Positions 7,346 to 14,456 of a DNA stretch of 64,000 nt are shown piece after piece. How positions within the stretch are numbered: the stretch's first letter is position 1; every line of letters starts with the position of its first letter. The DNA lies in contig JALFRA010000035.1 of the NCBI GenBank assembly GCA_022785125.1, forward strand, positions 39,548 through 103,547, given 5' to 3'. Below the pieces are notes generated by a model, which made no database searches, was not told where the DNA came from, and saw only the letters and a list, made by a program, of their open reading frames with translations. The stretch comes from Clostridiales bacterium. GTDB taxonomy: Bacteria > Bacillota > Clostridia > Oscillospirales > Oscillospiraceae. A program made the translations under genes and the position numbers.

Positions 7346-8100
7346 GACAGCGGCACCTCCTCATCCAGCTCAATGCGGAGTATGACCTGGTCGCCGGGTT
7401 TGCCCAGCGTGACGGTGAACCATTGGGCGCCGGGGGTGGGATTGGTGATGGCGAGATACCCGCTGGCGGTCAGAGGCGAGGTGGACAAGGTGAAGCAATA
7501 GGCCTCTCCGGTGGCGCCGGTGGAGTCGATCCAGGTATACGGTACCTCGTACAGCTCCAGGTTATCCAGCCACAGCTGCCAGTGGGAGACTGAGAGGGAG
7601 GCCTGGACCTCCAGCCGGGAGGGGAAATTCGGGTAGTCCGGCGTGCGAACCAGGGCTGCGTCGTGGGCAGTTATGGTATAGCCGCCCACTGTTCCGCCGC
7701 CGGAGGCGGAGCCGGAGACCACCAGGGTCTCATTGACTTGAGCGGGAAGGGTACAGGAGGGTGGGAGCAGGGAGTCATGGGCGAACAGGCCGGTCTGATG
7801 CAGGCCGCTGGCCACGGTGCTGACCAGAATGAGCATGATGCCCAGCACGGTGAACAGGGCCGTCAGGCCGGGAAACAGGGGGCTGTGGCAGCGGTCCAGC
7901 TCATGGCCGATCTGATAGGGATCTCCCATAGCCTCCACTGCCCGGTGTGCGGCCTCCTCGGGTTCCATGCCCTGTTCCTCCAGTGCGGCGGCGTGGTCCT
8001 CCAGATGGGCGGTCAGCTCCTCCCGGGCCAGACGCTGGGCCAGCGGCAGACGGATGACAGAGCACACCTGGTCGCAGAATTGTTCAAATGGCTGGCACAA
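7342..8100 (-). CDS. HAAS / permease-prefix-domain membrane protein, module 5
   Basis: 252 residues from TTG 8100, chosen because GAGGTGA lies 8 bases upstream and no ATG is available. Residues 1-75 are the HAAS-like prefix: FEQFCDQVCSVIR, EELTAHLEDHAAALEEQGM, AVEAMGDPYQIGHELDRCHSPL. One membrane helix follows (about 78-99) and then an outside beta domain closing PTPGAQWFTVTLGKPGDQV. The prefix domain is known from PadR-linked membrane proteins (DUF1700/HAAS-like) and from some permeases, where it is thought to signal. There is no permease domain here. It is coupled to the partner gene at 7345. Confidence 0.78.
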   Translation of the reverse strand: MCQPFEQFCDQVCSVIRLPLAQRLAREELTAHLEDHAAALEEQGMEPEEAAHRAVEAMGDPYQIGHELDRCHSPLFPGLTALFTVLGIMLILVSTVASGLHQTGLFAHDSLLPPSCTLPAQVNETLVVSGSASGGGTVGGYTITAHDAALVRTPDYPNFPSRLEVQASLSVSHWQLWLDNLELYEVPYTWIDSTGATGEAYCFTLSTSPLTASGYLAITNPTPGAQWFTVTLGKPGDQVILRIELDEEVPLS

Positions 8101-8112
8101 GGCGGATTCACC

Positions 8113-8844
8113 TCATTCCCTGTCTTCGGTGGGATCGTAGGAGCAGACCAGATTGCCGGCGGCGTCGTAGCCCTGGCAGAAGGCCACGAAATGGCCGCCG
8201 TTCTTGGGGGATGCCCAGGGGATCAGGACATAGGGGGAGGGACCGACCCATACCCCATCTCCCGCCTTGGTAAAGGTGGGGGAGACTCCGCGCTGGGCGA
8301 TGGCGGCCTGGGGATCGGCCCAGTCCTCTTCCGACAGGGCAACCAGTTGGGCCTCCACCCGCACCACGGCGGGGTCTGCGCAGAGGAGGATGGGGATAAC
8401 CTTATAGGCATCCAGGCCGGGGGGACCATCCATGGAGGTCAGCTGAAAGACATCAAAGGTACATCCCATGGGCTGATCCTGGAGGGAGAGCTGATAGGAA
8501 AGGCCATTGGCAGCGCGGTCCAATGGGCGCCAGAGGAACCCAGCCATCCGCTCCAGCACCTGGAGCTGAAAGCGATCACCGCTGCGGCGTATGAACCACC
8601 AGCAGTCCCGGTCGGTATAATCACTTTTGATAATGATCCCTTCCTCCGTCATATCAATGGGGCCGGAGGCCACGATCTCGCCGCCGGAGCTGTAGTTTTC
8701 CCGATCTATCCGGGCGCAGATGGCGGCCGGGGAGGGGAGCGGGGCATCCAGTGAAAGCCACAGGAAGAAGAGACAGAACAGAGCGGCTATGATACTCAGG
8801 ACCAGCAGGAGGCGGGGCAGAATGTAATAGCGAAAGTGTTTCAT
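8113..8844 (-). CDS. Small bitopic membrane protein, partner subunit of module 4
   Basis: 243 residues: a basic MKHFRYYILPRLLL start, a membrane helix (about 12-33), then an outside domain with SGPIDMTEEG, WWFIRRSGDRFQLQVLERMAGFLWRP, ILLCADPAVVRVEAQL, DPQAAIAQRGVSPTFTKAGDGVWVGP and GYDAAGNLVCSYDPT. It is closest to the partners of modules 3 and 5, which share the GVSPTFT or GVSISWS stretch and the CSYDPT end. It overlaps the module-4 HAAS gene by 4 bases. Function unknown. Confidence 0.75.
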   Translation of the reverse strand: MKHFRYYILPRLLLVLSIIAALFCLFFLWLSLDAPLPSPAAICARIDRENYSSGGEIVASGPIDMTEEGIIIKSDYTDRDCWWFIRRSGDRFQLQVLERMAGFLWRPLDRAANGLSYQLSLQDQPMGCTFDVFQLTSMDGPPGLDAYKVIPILLCADPAVVRVEAQLVALSEEDWADPQAAIAQRGVSPTFTKAGDGVWVGPSPYVLIPWASPKNGGHFVAFCQGYDAAGNLVCSYDPTEDRE

Positions 8845-9596
8845 GCCGGAGGCACCTCCTCATCCAGAGTGATTTCAAGGGTGCATTGATCGCCGGGCCT
8901 GCCCAGAGTGACGGAGAACCAGCTGCAGCCGGGGGTGGGGGCCTCCAGAACCAGATGCCAGTTCTGGGCAAGGAGGGTGGAGTCCGTGGAATAACAGGAG
9001 ACCGTACCGGAGGCACCGTCGGAGTCGGTCCAGATGGCAGGGATGGCGGGGGTCAGGTGGTCCAGCCAAGGCTGCCAGTGGGAGACGGTGACGACGGCCT
9101 GGATCTCCAGCTTGGAGGGACGGAATTTGGTGCTGGGGCGGTGGACCAGAGCGGCGTCTTTGGCCTGGATGGCATAGCCGCCCACATGGCCGCTGCCCTG
9201 GGCTTCTCCCTCGCAGAGCAGGTCTCCATCGTTCCAACCGGGCAGGGTGGGAGGGGGCAGCAGTACGGTTTCATAGCGGAAGAGACCAGTCTGATGCAGA
9301 ACGCTGGCGCAGAAGCCGATGAGAAAGAGGGCGCAGGCGCACAGGGCAAAGATTTTGGACAGCCGGGGGAGCAGTGGGCTGTGACAGCGGTCCAGCTGGC
9401 GACCGATCTCTTCCGGATCTCCCATGGCCTCCACAGCCTGGACTGCGGCCTCCTCAGCAGAGATCCCCTTCTCCTCCAAAGCGGCGGCGTGGTCCTCCAG
9501 GTGGGCGGTCAGCTCCTCCCGGGCCAGACGCTGGGCAGGGGGCCAGCGGATAGATGCACACACCTGATCGCAGAAGTGCTCGAAGGGCGGCTTCAT
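8841..9596 (-). CDS. HAAS / permease-prefix-domain membrane protein, module 4
   Basis: 251 residues from ATG 9596. The prefix (residues 5-75: FEHFCDQVCASIRW, LAREELTAHLEDHAAALEEKGI, AVEAMGDPEEIGRQLDRCHSPL) is nearly interchangeable with that of module 5. A membrane helix spans about 83-102 (ALCACALFLIGFCASVL). The outside domain has WNDGDLLCEGEAQGSGHVGGYAIQAKD and a C-terminal PTPGCSWFSVTLGRPGDQ strand. The FCxQVC pair of cysteines in the prefix is kept in all five homologues. The gene starts 12 bases after the module-3 partner stop. Confidence 0.78.
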   Translation of the reverse strand: MKPPFEHFCDQVCASIRWPPAQRLAREELTAHLEDHAAALEEKGISAEEAAVQAVEAMGDPEEIGRQLDRCHSPLLPRLSKIFALCACALFLIGFCASVLHQTGLFRYETVLLPPPTLPGWNDGDLLCEGEAQGSGHVGGYAIQAKDAALVHRPSTKFRPSKLEIQAVVTVSHWQPWLDHLTPAIPAIWTDSDGASGTVSCYSTDSTLLAQNWHLVLEAPTPGCSWFSVTLGRPGDQCTLEITLDEEVPPA

Positions 9597-9608
9597 AGGA
9601 GACTCACC

Positions 9609-10322
9609 TCATTCCGAATTTGTGGGATCGTAGGAGCAGACCAGATTGCCGTCGGCGTCGTAGCCACGGAGCCAGATGGACAGGGTGCCGCTGTGACCGC
9701 TGCCGTCAGGCAGGGCGGGAGTGGGAGAGGTAACGGGCTCTCCCGCCCACACGCCATTTCCGGCGGAGGACCAGGAGATGGATACGCCCCGGTCAGCCAG
9801 GGCCTCCTGGGGATCCTCCCAGTATCCCAGCCACAGAAACTCCCCCTCTACCCGGATTACCGCGGGATCAGTGCAGATGGCCAGCGGGATCAGTTCGCTT
9901 TCTATGACCGGATGAACAGAGGCGGGGTCGGTATCGTCTATGTAGGAGTAGAAGGAGTTGGCTGTGTGCCAGGGGTAAAGGGTATACTCGTCCAGCCCAG
10001 GGAGAATGTGCAGATCATAGCCGGGTACCGTCCACAGCAGACCGGCAGTGCGCTTTAAGTTGGCCACGGCGTAAGTGTCGCCGGAGCGAAGCACTGCCCA
10101 GGCGTCGGTATCCGGTTCGGCTTGATTCAGTCGGACAGGACCGGAGGCCACCACTTCCCCGCCGGTAAAGCCGTTGGCGGGACCGGCCTGGGCGCAGGCC
10201 AGGCCAATGGTGGGCATGGGCCGCTCCAGACTTACCCACAGCAGGAACAGGGCGGCCAGCAGAGCCAGGGTACTGAGGGCCAGCAGCAGCCGGGGCAGGA
10301 TCACATAGCGGAATCGACTCAC
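9609..10322 (-). CDS. Small bitopic membrane protein, partner subunit of module 3
   Basis: 237 residues. MSRFRYVILPRLLLALSTLALLAALFLLWV forms a basic head and membrane helix (about 11-31). The outside domain has an ASGPVRLNQAEP element, AVLRSGDTYAVANLKRTAGLLW, LAICTDPAVIRVEGEFLWLG and DPQEALADRGVSISW, and ends RGYDADGNLVCSYDPTNSE. It is coupled by 4 bases to the HAAS gene at 10319. Same subfamily as the module 4 and 5 partners. Confidence 0.75.
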   Translation of the reverse strand: MSRFRYVILPRLLLALSTLALLAALFLLWVSLERPMPTIGLACAQAGPANGFTGGEVVASGPVRLNQAEPDTDAWAVLRSGDTYAVANLKRTAGLLWTVPGYDLHILPGLDEYTLYPWHTANSFYSYIDDTDPASVHPVIESELIPLAICTDPAVIRVEGEFLWLGYWEDPQEALADRGVSISWSSAGNGVWAGEPVTSPTPALPDGSGHSGTLSIWLRGYDADGNLVCSYDPTNSE

Positions 10323-11095
10323 AGCGGGGGCACCTCCTCCTGCAAGGTGATGTAGATGGTAACGCTTTCCTCTGGGGTGTTAAGGGTAAGAGTAAATTGT
10401 CGGGCGCCGGGTGTGGGATTTTGGAGCTCCAGTACGGTGGAGCTGCCTAGCAGGCTGTGCTTCACCGGCTCGGAAATGATGGCTGAGCCGGTGCCGCCGG
10501 CATCATCGGTCCAGGACAGTTCGCCCCGCAGGAAATTCAAGGGCGGCTTCCAGAATTGCCATTGGGTGATGTTGAGGGGGCACTGGAGCAGGTATTCCTG
10601 CCGCGGTTTTTCTTCCGGGCAGGCCAGGGAGAGGAGGACCAGGCCGGCCTCTCCCGAAGGCGAGATATGATAACCGGACAGTTGGCCGCCGCCCACGGCG
10701 GAGCCGGAGACCTCCAGTGTACCGCGGTCCTGATCGACCAGGGATTCCGGCTGGGGAAAGACACCAGAGAGGGCGAAGAGGCCGGTACCTGCCCGAAAGC
10801 CGATCACCAGACTCAGGAGCAGCACCGCCAGAGCCGACAGGGCAAAAATGCGGGACAGTCGGGGGACCAGGGGGCTGTGGCACTTGTCCAGTTGATGCCC
10901 CAGCTTGTAGGGGTCCCCCATGGCTTCCACCGCCCGGCGTGCGGCATCCTCGGACTCCATGCCCTGTTCCTCCAGCGCGGCGGCGTGGTCCTCCAGATGG
11001 GCGTTTAATTCTGCCCAGGCGGCATACCGGGCGGGCTTCCAACGAATCAGAGAGCACACCTGATAACAGAAGGTATCAAAGGGTTTGGAGGCCAT
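10319..11095 (-). CDS. HAAS / permease-prefix-domain membrane protein, module 3
   Basis: 258 residues from ATG 11095. The prefix (FDTFCYQVCSLIRWK, AELNAHLEDHAAALEEQGMESEDAARRAVEAMGDPYKLGHQLDKCHSPL) is followed by a membrane helix near 83-100 and an outside domain ending PTPGARQFTLTLNTPEESV. The 5' end and the region just downstream of the preceding module are nearly the same as at the module 1/2 junction (see repeat at 11089-11177). This supports growth of the array by tandem duplication. Confidence 0.78.
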   Translation of the reverse strand: MASKPFDTFCYQVCSLIRWKPARYAAWAELNAHLEDHAAALEEQGMESEDAARRAVEAMGDPYKLGHQLDKCHSPLVPRLSRIFALSALAVLLLSLVIGFRAGTGLFALSGVFPQPESLVDQDRGTLEVSGSAVGGGQLSGYHISPSGEAGLVLLSLACPEEKPRQEYLLQCPLNITQWQFWKPPLNFLRGELSWTDDAGGTGSAIISEPVKHSLLGSSTVLELQNPTPGARQFTLTLNTPEESVTIYITLQEEVPPL

Positions 11096-11177
11096 ACACT
11101 CACCTCAATTCATAGCGGGTCGTCCAGGATTCCGGTTCGGGGGATTGGTAGATCAGCTTTCCGTCAGCGTCGTAGCC
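11089..11177. repeat. Module-junction repeat, copy at module 2/3 boundary (partner at 12531-12618)
   Basis: Roughly 85 bases covering the end of one partner gene, the 4-base spacer and the start of the next HAAS gene are almost identical to 12531-12618 (shared runs include GGCCATACACTCACCTCA and CGGGTCGTCCAGGATTCCGG). The two copies lie one module apart (about 1.44 kb), which indicates a tandem duplication. Confidence 0.8.
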
Positions 11178-11726
11178 GCGGAGGCGGATACGGTCCATTT
11201 GATAGGCGGGGAGCAGGTTTCCGGTGAGCTGAAACCAGAAGCAGCCCTCTGCCACCGGGCCCTGGCGGAGGGTATTCAGGTCATAGACCCTGCCGGCGTC
11301 CGACTCGGAGAGCAGCACCGGGTATTCCACCTCCACCTGGACAATGTCCGGGTCGCCGGCCAACACCAGAACAACACCCAGATTGTGGGGTGTGACGGCA
11401 CTCAGCGGCTGTTCCGGGTCCCGGTAAAGGGATACGAGCGTGCCGGAGTCCCAGAGCAGCCCTTCCCGGGACAGACCGCACCAGGCGTACCAGTTTCCCA
11501 TGCGCAGCAGGTACTGGCGGTCGTAGAGAGGGCCGGACCCCAGATCGGCCACCACCTGGCCGTCCTCCCAGTAATACCGGGTCTGGGTGGCCCGCAGGGC
11601 CTGTCTGGCGGTAAACATGGGGAAATCCAGGGTGACAGCCAGGAAAACCAGAGTGAGCAGCAGAATCACAGCGTCCCGCAGGATGCGCCATTTGCGGCCC
11701 CGCTGGGAAATAGGACGTTCAGCCAT
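11100..11726 (-). CDS. Small bitopic membrane protein, partner subunit of module 2
   Basis: 208 residues: a basic start (MAERPISQRGRKWRILRD), a membrane helix at about 19-35, then TARQALRATQTRYYWEDGQVVADL, YLLRMGNWYAWCGLSREGLLW, VVLVLAGDPDIVQVEVEYP and a C-terminus RGYDADGKLIYQSPEPES-WTTRYELR. The last 17 residues match the module-1 partner. This is a second subfamily, distinct from modules 3-5. It overlaps its HAAS gene by 8 bases. Confidence 0.75.
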   Translation of the reverse strand: MAERPISQRGRKWRILRDAVILLLTLVFLAVTLDFPMFTARQALRATQTRYYWEDGQVVADLGSGPLYDRQYLLRMGNWYAWCGLSREGLLWDSGTLVSLYRDPEQPLSAVTPHNLGVVLVLAGDPDIVQVEVEYPVLLSESDAGRVYDLNTLRQGPVAEGCFWFQLTGNLLPAYQMDRIRLRGYDADGKLIYQSPEPESWTTRYELR

Positions 11727-12537
11727 CTGCTTCGCCTCCCTTCAGCGGAACGGTGAGGGAGAGACGGACCTCTCCATAGCGGTCGAAGCGGAAGGTCAAC
11801 TGGGTGGCTGCCGGGTCCACGTTGGTGACGGTGAGGCAGTAATGAGTGGCAAAGGGGAAATCACCCATGGGGGTGCTGGCCTGCACTCTGGAAAAGACGG
11901 TTTCGTCCAGAGCCTGCCGCTCTCGGGTAGAGGGATAGCGGTTGCCCACATCGTCCTCCGCCCACAAGTCATAGCCAAAGGCGGGACAGCGCAGCCAGGG
12001 GTTGGATTGCGTTACCTGAAGGATACAATCCACATAGCGGGCGCCGGAGTAGTTCTCAATGCCGACCTGTTTTATGGTGTAGGTATAGGGCGGGTCCTGA
12101 TAGACAGCATTGGTCTCATACTGAGCCACAAGATTGTCCGGGTGGATATGCCGCTCAAAGTAGAGGGCGGGATCGCTGCTGACAGAATCGGGCTTGCCGG
12201 TCAGGTTCTCCAAGGTGCCGGGCAGGTGGAACAGGCAAAATATAACGATGATGGCCGACAAGAACCAGACAACCGCCTGAAACCAGATTTGGAACCAGCC
12301 CAGCAGGGGACTGTGGCTTTCATTCAGGGCCCGGCCCAGTTCTTCCGGGTCTCCCATGGCACTCACTGCCGCCGCTTCGCCCTCCTCCGAGGTTAGGTCG
12401 GGGCGGGCCTCCAGCAGGGCGTCCCGGTGGTCTTCCAGGTGGGCTGTGAGTTCGGCGGTAATGGCGTCGTGGTCGGGGGAGAAGCGGACAAAGGCGCACA
12501 CCTGTCTGCAAAATGTCTCGCAGCGATTGGAGGCCAT
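11719..12537 (-). CDS. HAAS / permease-prefix-domain membrane protein, module 2
   Basis: 272 residues from ATG 12537. The prefix CETFCRQVCAFVRFSPDHDA, ITAELTAHLEDHRDALLE, AAAVSAMGDPEELGRALNESHSPLLGWFQIWF differs from modules 3-5 and matches module 1 (RFSPDH, HRDxLLEA, LLGWFQIWF). A membrane helix lies at about 88-104. The outside domain contains NPWLRCPAFGYDLWAEDDVGNRYPS and ends LTFRFDRYGEVRLSLTVPLKGG. The gene starts 4 bases after the module-1 partner stop. Confidence 0.78.
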   Translation of the reverse strand: MASNRCETFCRQVCAFVRFSPDHDAITAELTAHLEDHRDALLEARPDLTSEEGEAAAVSAMGDPEELGRALNESHSPLLGWFQIWFQAVVWFLSAIIVIFCLFHLPGTLENLTGKPDSVSSDPALYFERHIHPDNLVAQYETNAVYQDPPYTYTIKQVGIENYSGARYVDCILQVTQSNPWLRCPAFGYDLWAEDDVGNRYPSTRERQALDETVFSRVQASTPMGDFPFATHYCLTVTNVDPAATQLTFRFDRYGEVRLSLTVPLKGGEADG

Positions 12538-12541
12538 ACAC

Positions 12542-13186
12542 TCACCTCAGTTCATAACGGGTCGTCCAGGATTCCGGTTCAGGGGATTGGTAGATCAGCC
12601 TTCCGTCGGCGTCGTAGCCCTTGACCTGGAGGTCCTCCGGAAAGACGAAGCCGGGGCCTGACGTATAGGAAATCAGGAAGCAGTTCTCCGTGCTCTGGGT
12701 CTGGCTGGCGGAGAGCAGGGTGTAACCCTGTTTTGTTTCAGCAGAAATGGGGAACGTGATCTCCACCTGGGCGATCTCCGGGTCGTTGGAGATCACCAGT
12801 ACCGCACCGGTTCTCCAGTCGCTGACCACCAGAGGCACCAGAGGGAGGTTGGGGTCATTTTTTACCGCGTCCAGGCCGCCGGTCTGCCAGAACAGGCCGT
12901 AGTGGTTGACGCCGCACCAGGCGTACCAGTCCCCGTGGCGGAGAATGTAATAGCGGTCGTACTGGCCAATCTTGACTTTGTTGGCCTCCCGGGAATAATC
13001 CAGGGTGGTGATGACCTCCCCGGGACCGAAGAAATAGCGGTCCTGGGTGGCCTCCAGAGCCTGTTCGGCGGTGAGGATGGGAAAGTCCAGCCGGAGCACC
13101 AGCACCACCAGGACTATTGCCAGCAGCAGGGCGTCCCGGAGGATGCGGCGCTTGCGCTGGGCGGGGGTGACGGAGCATCTGGCCAT
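12542..13186 (-). CDS. Small bitopic membrane protein, partner subunit of module 1
   Basis: 214 residues: RKRRILRDALLLAIVLVVLVLRL gives a basic stop-in and membrane helix (about 15-33). The outside domain has ILTAEQALEATQDRYFFGPGEVI, YILRHGDWYAWCGVNHYGLFW, AVLVISNDPEIAQVEITFP and the YDADGRLIYQSPEPES end shared with module 2. It starts 1 base after the HAAS gene stop. No enzyme motif is visible. Confidence 0.75.
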   Translation of the reverse strand: MARCSVTPAQRKRRILRDALLLAIVLVVLVLRLDFPILTAEQALEATQDRYFFGPGEVITTLDYSREANKVKIGQYDRYYILRHGDWYAWCGVNHYGLFWQTGGLDAVKNDPNLPLVPLVVSDWRTGAVLVISNDPEIAQVEITFPISAETKQGYTLLSASQTQSTENCFLISYTSGPGFVFPEDLQVKGYDADGRLIYQSPEPESWTTRYELR

Positions 13187-13187
13187 G

Positions 13188-14027
13188 TCAGTCCCCTCCT
13201 TTCAGCGGCAGGGTCAGAGAGATGGCGTTCTCTCCGAAGCGGTCAAAGCGGAGGGTGACGGAGGTAGCCTCTGAATGGATACCGCCCACCCACAGATCGT
13301 AGTAGGAGGCGAAGGGATAGATGGCGGTAGGATTGCCGGAGGAATCCCCGGCGGAGGTGGGCAGCTGGTACAGCTCCTGCTGGCCTCTGGAGGGGTAACG
13401 GTTGCCCAGATCGTCCTCCGCCCACAGCCATTCCCGAAATTCCGGCCCCCGCTGCCAAGGATTGGGGTGGGTCACCTTCAGCAGATAGTCCAGATGCAGG
13501 GCCTCGTCTCTGTATTCGCTGGCCTCTGTGCGGGTAACAACTGCCCGCTGGATGGAAAAGGTGTAGCCCTCATATTGCCAAACAGCCCCAGGGGTGAAAT
13601 CGGCCACCACGTCGTACTCGTCATAATGCTCCAGAAGATAGCCCATCCCCACGCCGTCGTAACTGGGGGGCGCGATCAGGTTGGTAACCGTTTCCTTTGC
13701 CTGGGGCAGGGCAAAGAGCAGGATGAGGATGGCCAGAGTCCACACTACCCGGCGAAACCAGATCTGAAACCAGCCCAACAGGGGATGATGGATCTGATCC
13801 AGCCAGCGGCCCAATTCCTCCGCATCCCCCATGGCCCGGACGGCTCTGGACTCGGCGTCCCGCAGGGTCATGTTTGGATAGGCCTCTAGCAGGGTGTCCC
13901 GGTGCTCCTCCATGTGGCCGGTCAGCTCTGCGGAAATGGCGTGGTGGTCGGGAGAGAACCGGACGAAGGAACATACCTGACCGCAGAATTGGTCTATGGT
14001 GAGCCGGGGGCCGCCGGGAGCGTCCAT
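13188..14027 (-). CDS. HAAS / permease-prefix-domain membrane protein, module 1
   Basis: 279 residues from ATG 14027, which overlaps the PadR stop (TGATG). A longer reading from 14090 would run inside padR and was rejected. Prefix at about 10-83 (IDQFCGQVCSFVRFSPDHHA, SAELTGHMEEHRDTLLEAY, AVRAMGDAEELGRWLDQIHHPLL), membrane helix about 92-109, outside domain with NPWQRGPEFREWLWAEDDLGNRYPS and a final LRFDRFGENAISLTLPLKGGD. First structural gene after the regulator. The PadR-HAAS coupling is a known theme in Firmicutes and Clostridia. Confidence 0.8.
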   Translation of the reverse strand: MDAPGGPRLTIDQFCGQVCSFVRFSPDHHAISAELTGHMEEHRDTLLEAYPNMTLRDAESRAVRAMGDAEELGRWLDQIHHPLLGWFQIWFRRVVWTLAILILLFALPQAKETVTNLIAPPSYDGVGMGYLLEHYDEYDVVADFTPGAVWQYEGYTFSIQRAVVTRTEASEYRDEALHLDYLLKVTHPNPWQRGPEFREWLWAEDDLGNRYPSRGQQELYQLPTSAGDSSGNPTAIYPFASYYDLWVGGIHSEATSVTLRFDRFGENAISLTLPLKGGD

Positions 14028-14371
14028 CAGGCCATGGCCGGGGCAGACCCGGCCAACACCGCGTTCACCGCCTGGGAGAAGGTGGTCCACTCCTTCTTCT
14101 TCTCATCCAGCAGCCGAAAGCCCTTTTTTGTAATGTGGTAATACTTGCGGGTGCGGCCGGTAGGGGCCTCCTTCTCGTAGGACTGGACCGCTCCCTCCTT
14201 CTCCAGGGTGTGGAGAATGGGGTAGAGGGTGCCCTCCTTCATGGAGAAGGTGTTGTCGCTTTTGGCCTCCAGTTCGGCGATCATCTGGTAGCCGTACTTG
14301 TCCTCTCCAGACAGGAGAGAGAGTACCAGCAGGGTGGTGCTGCCAGACAGCAGGGATTTATCCGCTTTCAT
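14027..14371 (-). CDS. PadR-family transcriptional regulator of the HAAS operon
   Basis: 114 residues. Winged helix-turn-helix with the PadR core: LSLLSGEDKYGYQMIAELE, MKEGTLYPILHTLEKEG, RKYYHITKKGFRLLDEKKKEW. A very strong ribosome site (AAAGGAGG) precedes the ATG. PadR proteins usually repress their own operon and respond to a ligand or membrane stress. The stop overlaps the first HAAS gene, so regulator and array are one transcription unit. The only promoter seen upstream lies inside a 45-bp palindrome, a likely autoregulatory operator. Confidence 0.92.
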   Translation of the reverse strand: MKADKSLLSGSTTLLVLSLLSGEDKYGYQMIAELEAKSDNTFSMKEGTLYPILHTLEKEGAVQSYEKEAPTGRTRKYYHITKKGFRLLDEKKKEWTTFSQAVNAVLAGSAPAMA

Positions 14372-14398
14372 GGGAAACCTCCTTTCAGATCAAAAACA

Positions 14399-14443
14399 AT
14401 ACCTCGGGTTTCTAGGTATATTATACCTAGAAACCCGAGGTAT
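14399..14443. promoter_or_regulatory. 45-bp perfect palindrome, likely PadR operator and read-through hairpin
   Basis: Arms 14399-14420 and 14422-14443 are exact inverted repeats of 22 bases around one central base. The inner part ends in CTAGGTATA. On the minus strand the palindrome is followed by TTGTTTTT, so RNA reading through from the upstream dehydrogenase gene could form a 22-bp terminator-like hairpin. RNA starting at the internal promoter would lack the first arm and escape. Operator role is inferred from position. Confidence 0.75.
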
Positions 14444-14448
14444 GTCAA
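14420..14448 (-). promoter_or_regulatory. Consensus promoter of the PadR/HAAS operon
   Basis: On the minus strand TTGACA (14448-14443), a 17-base spacer and TATAAT (14425-14420) form a perfect sigma-A promoter. Nearly the whole spacer and the -10 box lie inside the palindrome at 14399-14443, so a bound repressor would block RNA polymerase. Confidence 0.9.
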
Positions 14449-14456
14449 CAGAGGTT

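Noticed and set aside
7663..8754. + strand open frames of 300-390 codons opposite the HAAS array
   Set aside because: They cross module boundaries of the minus-strand genes and show no start signal. The minus-strand frames have overlapping starts and stops and paralogous proteins.
14027..14090. Start of the first HAAS gene at 14090
   Set aside because: That start lies inside padR; ATG 14027 overlaps the padR stop and matches the N-termini of the paralogues.
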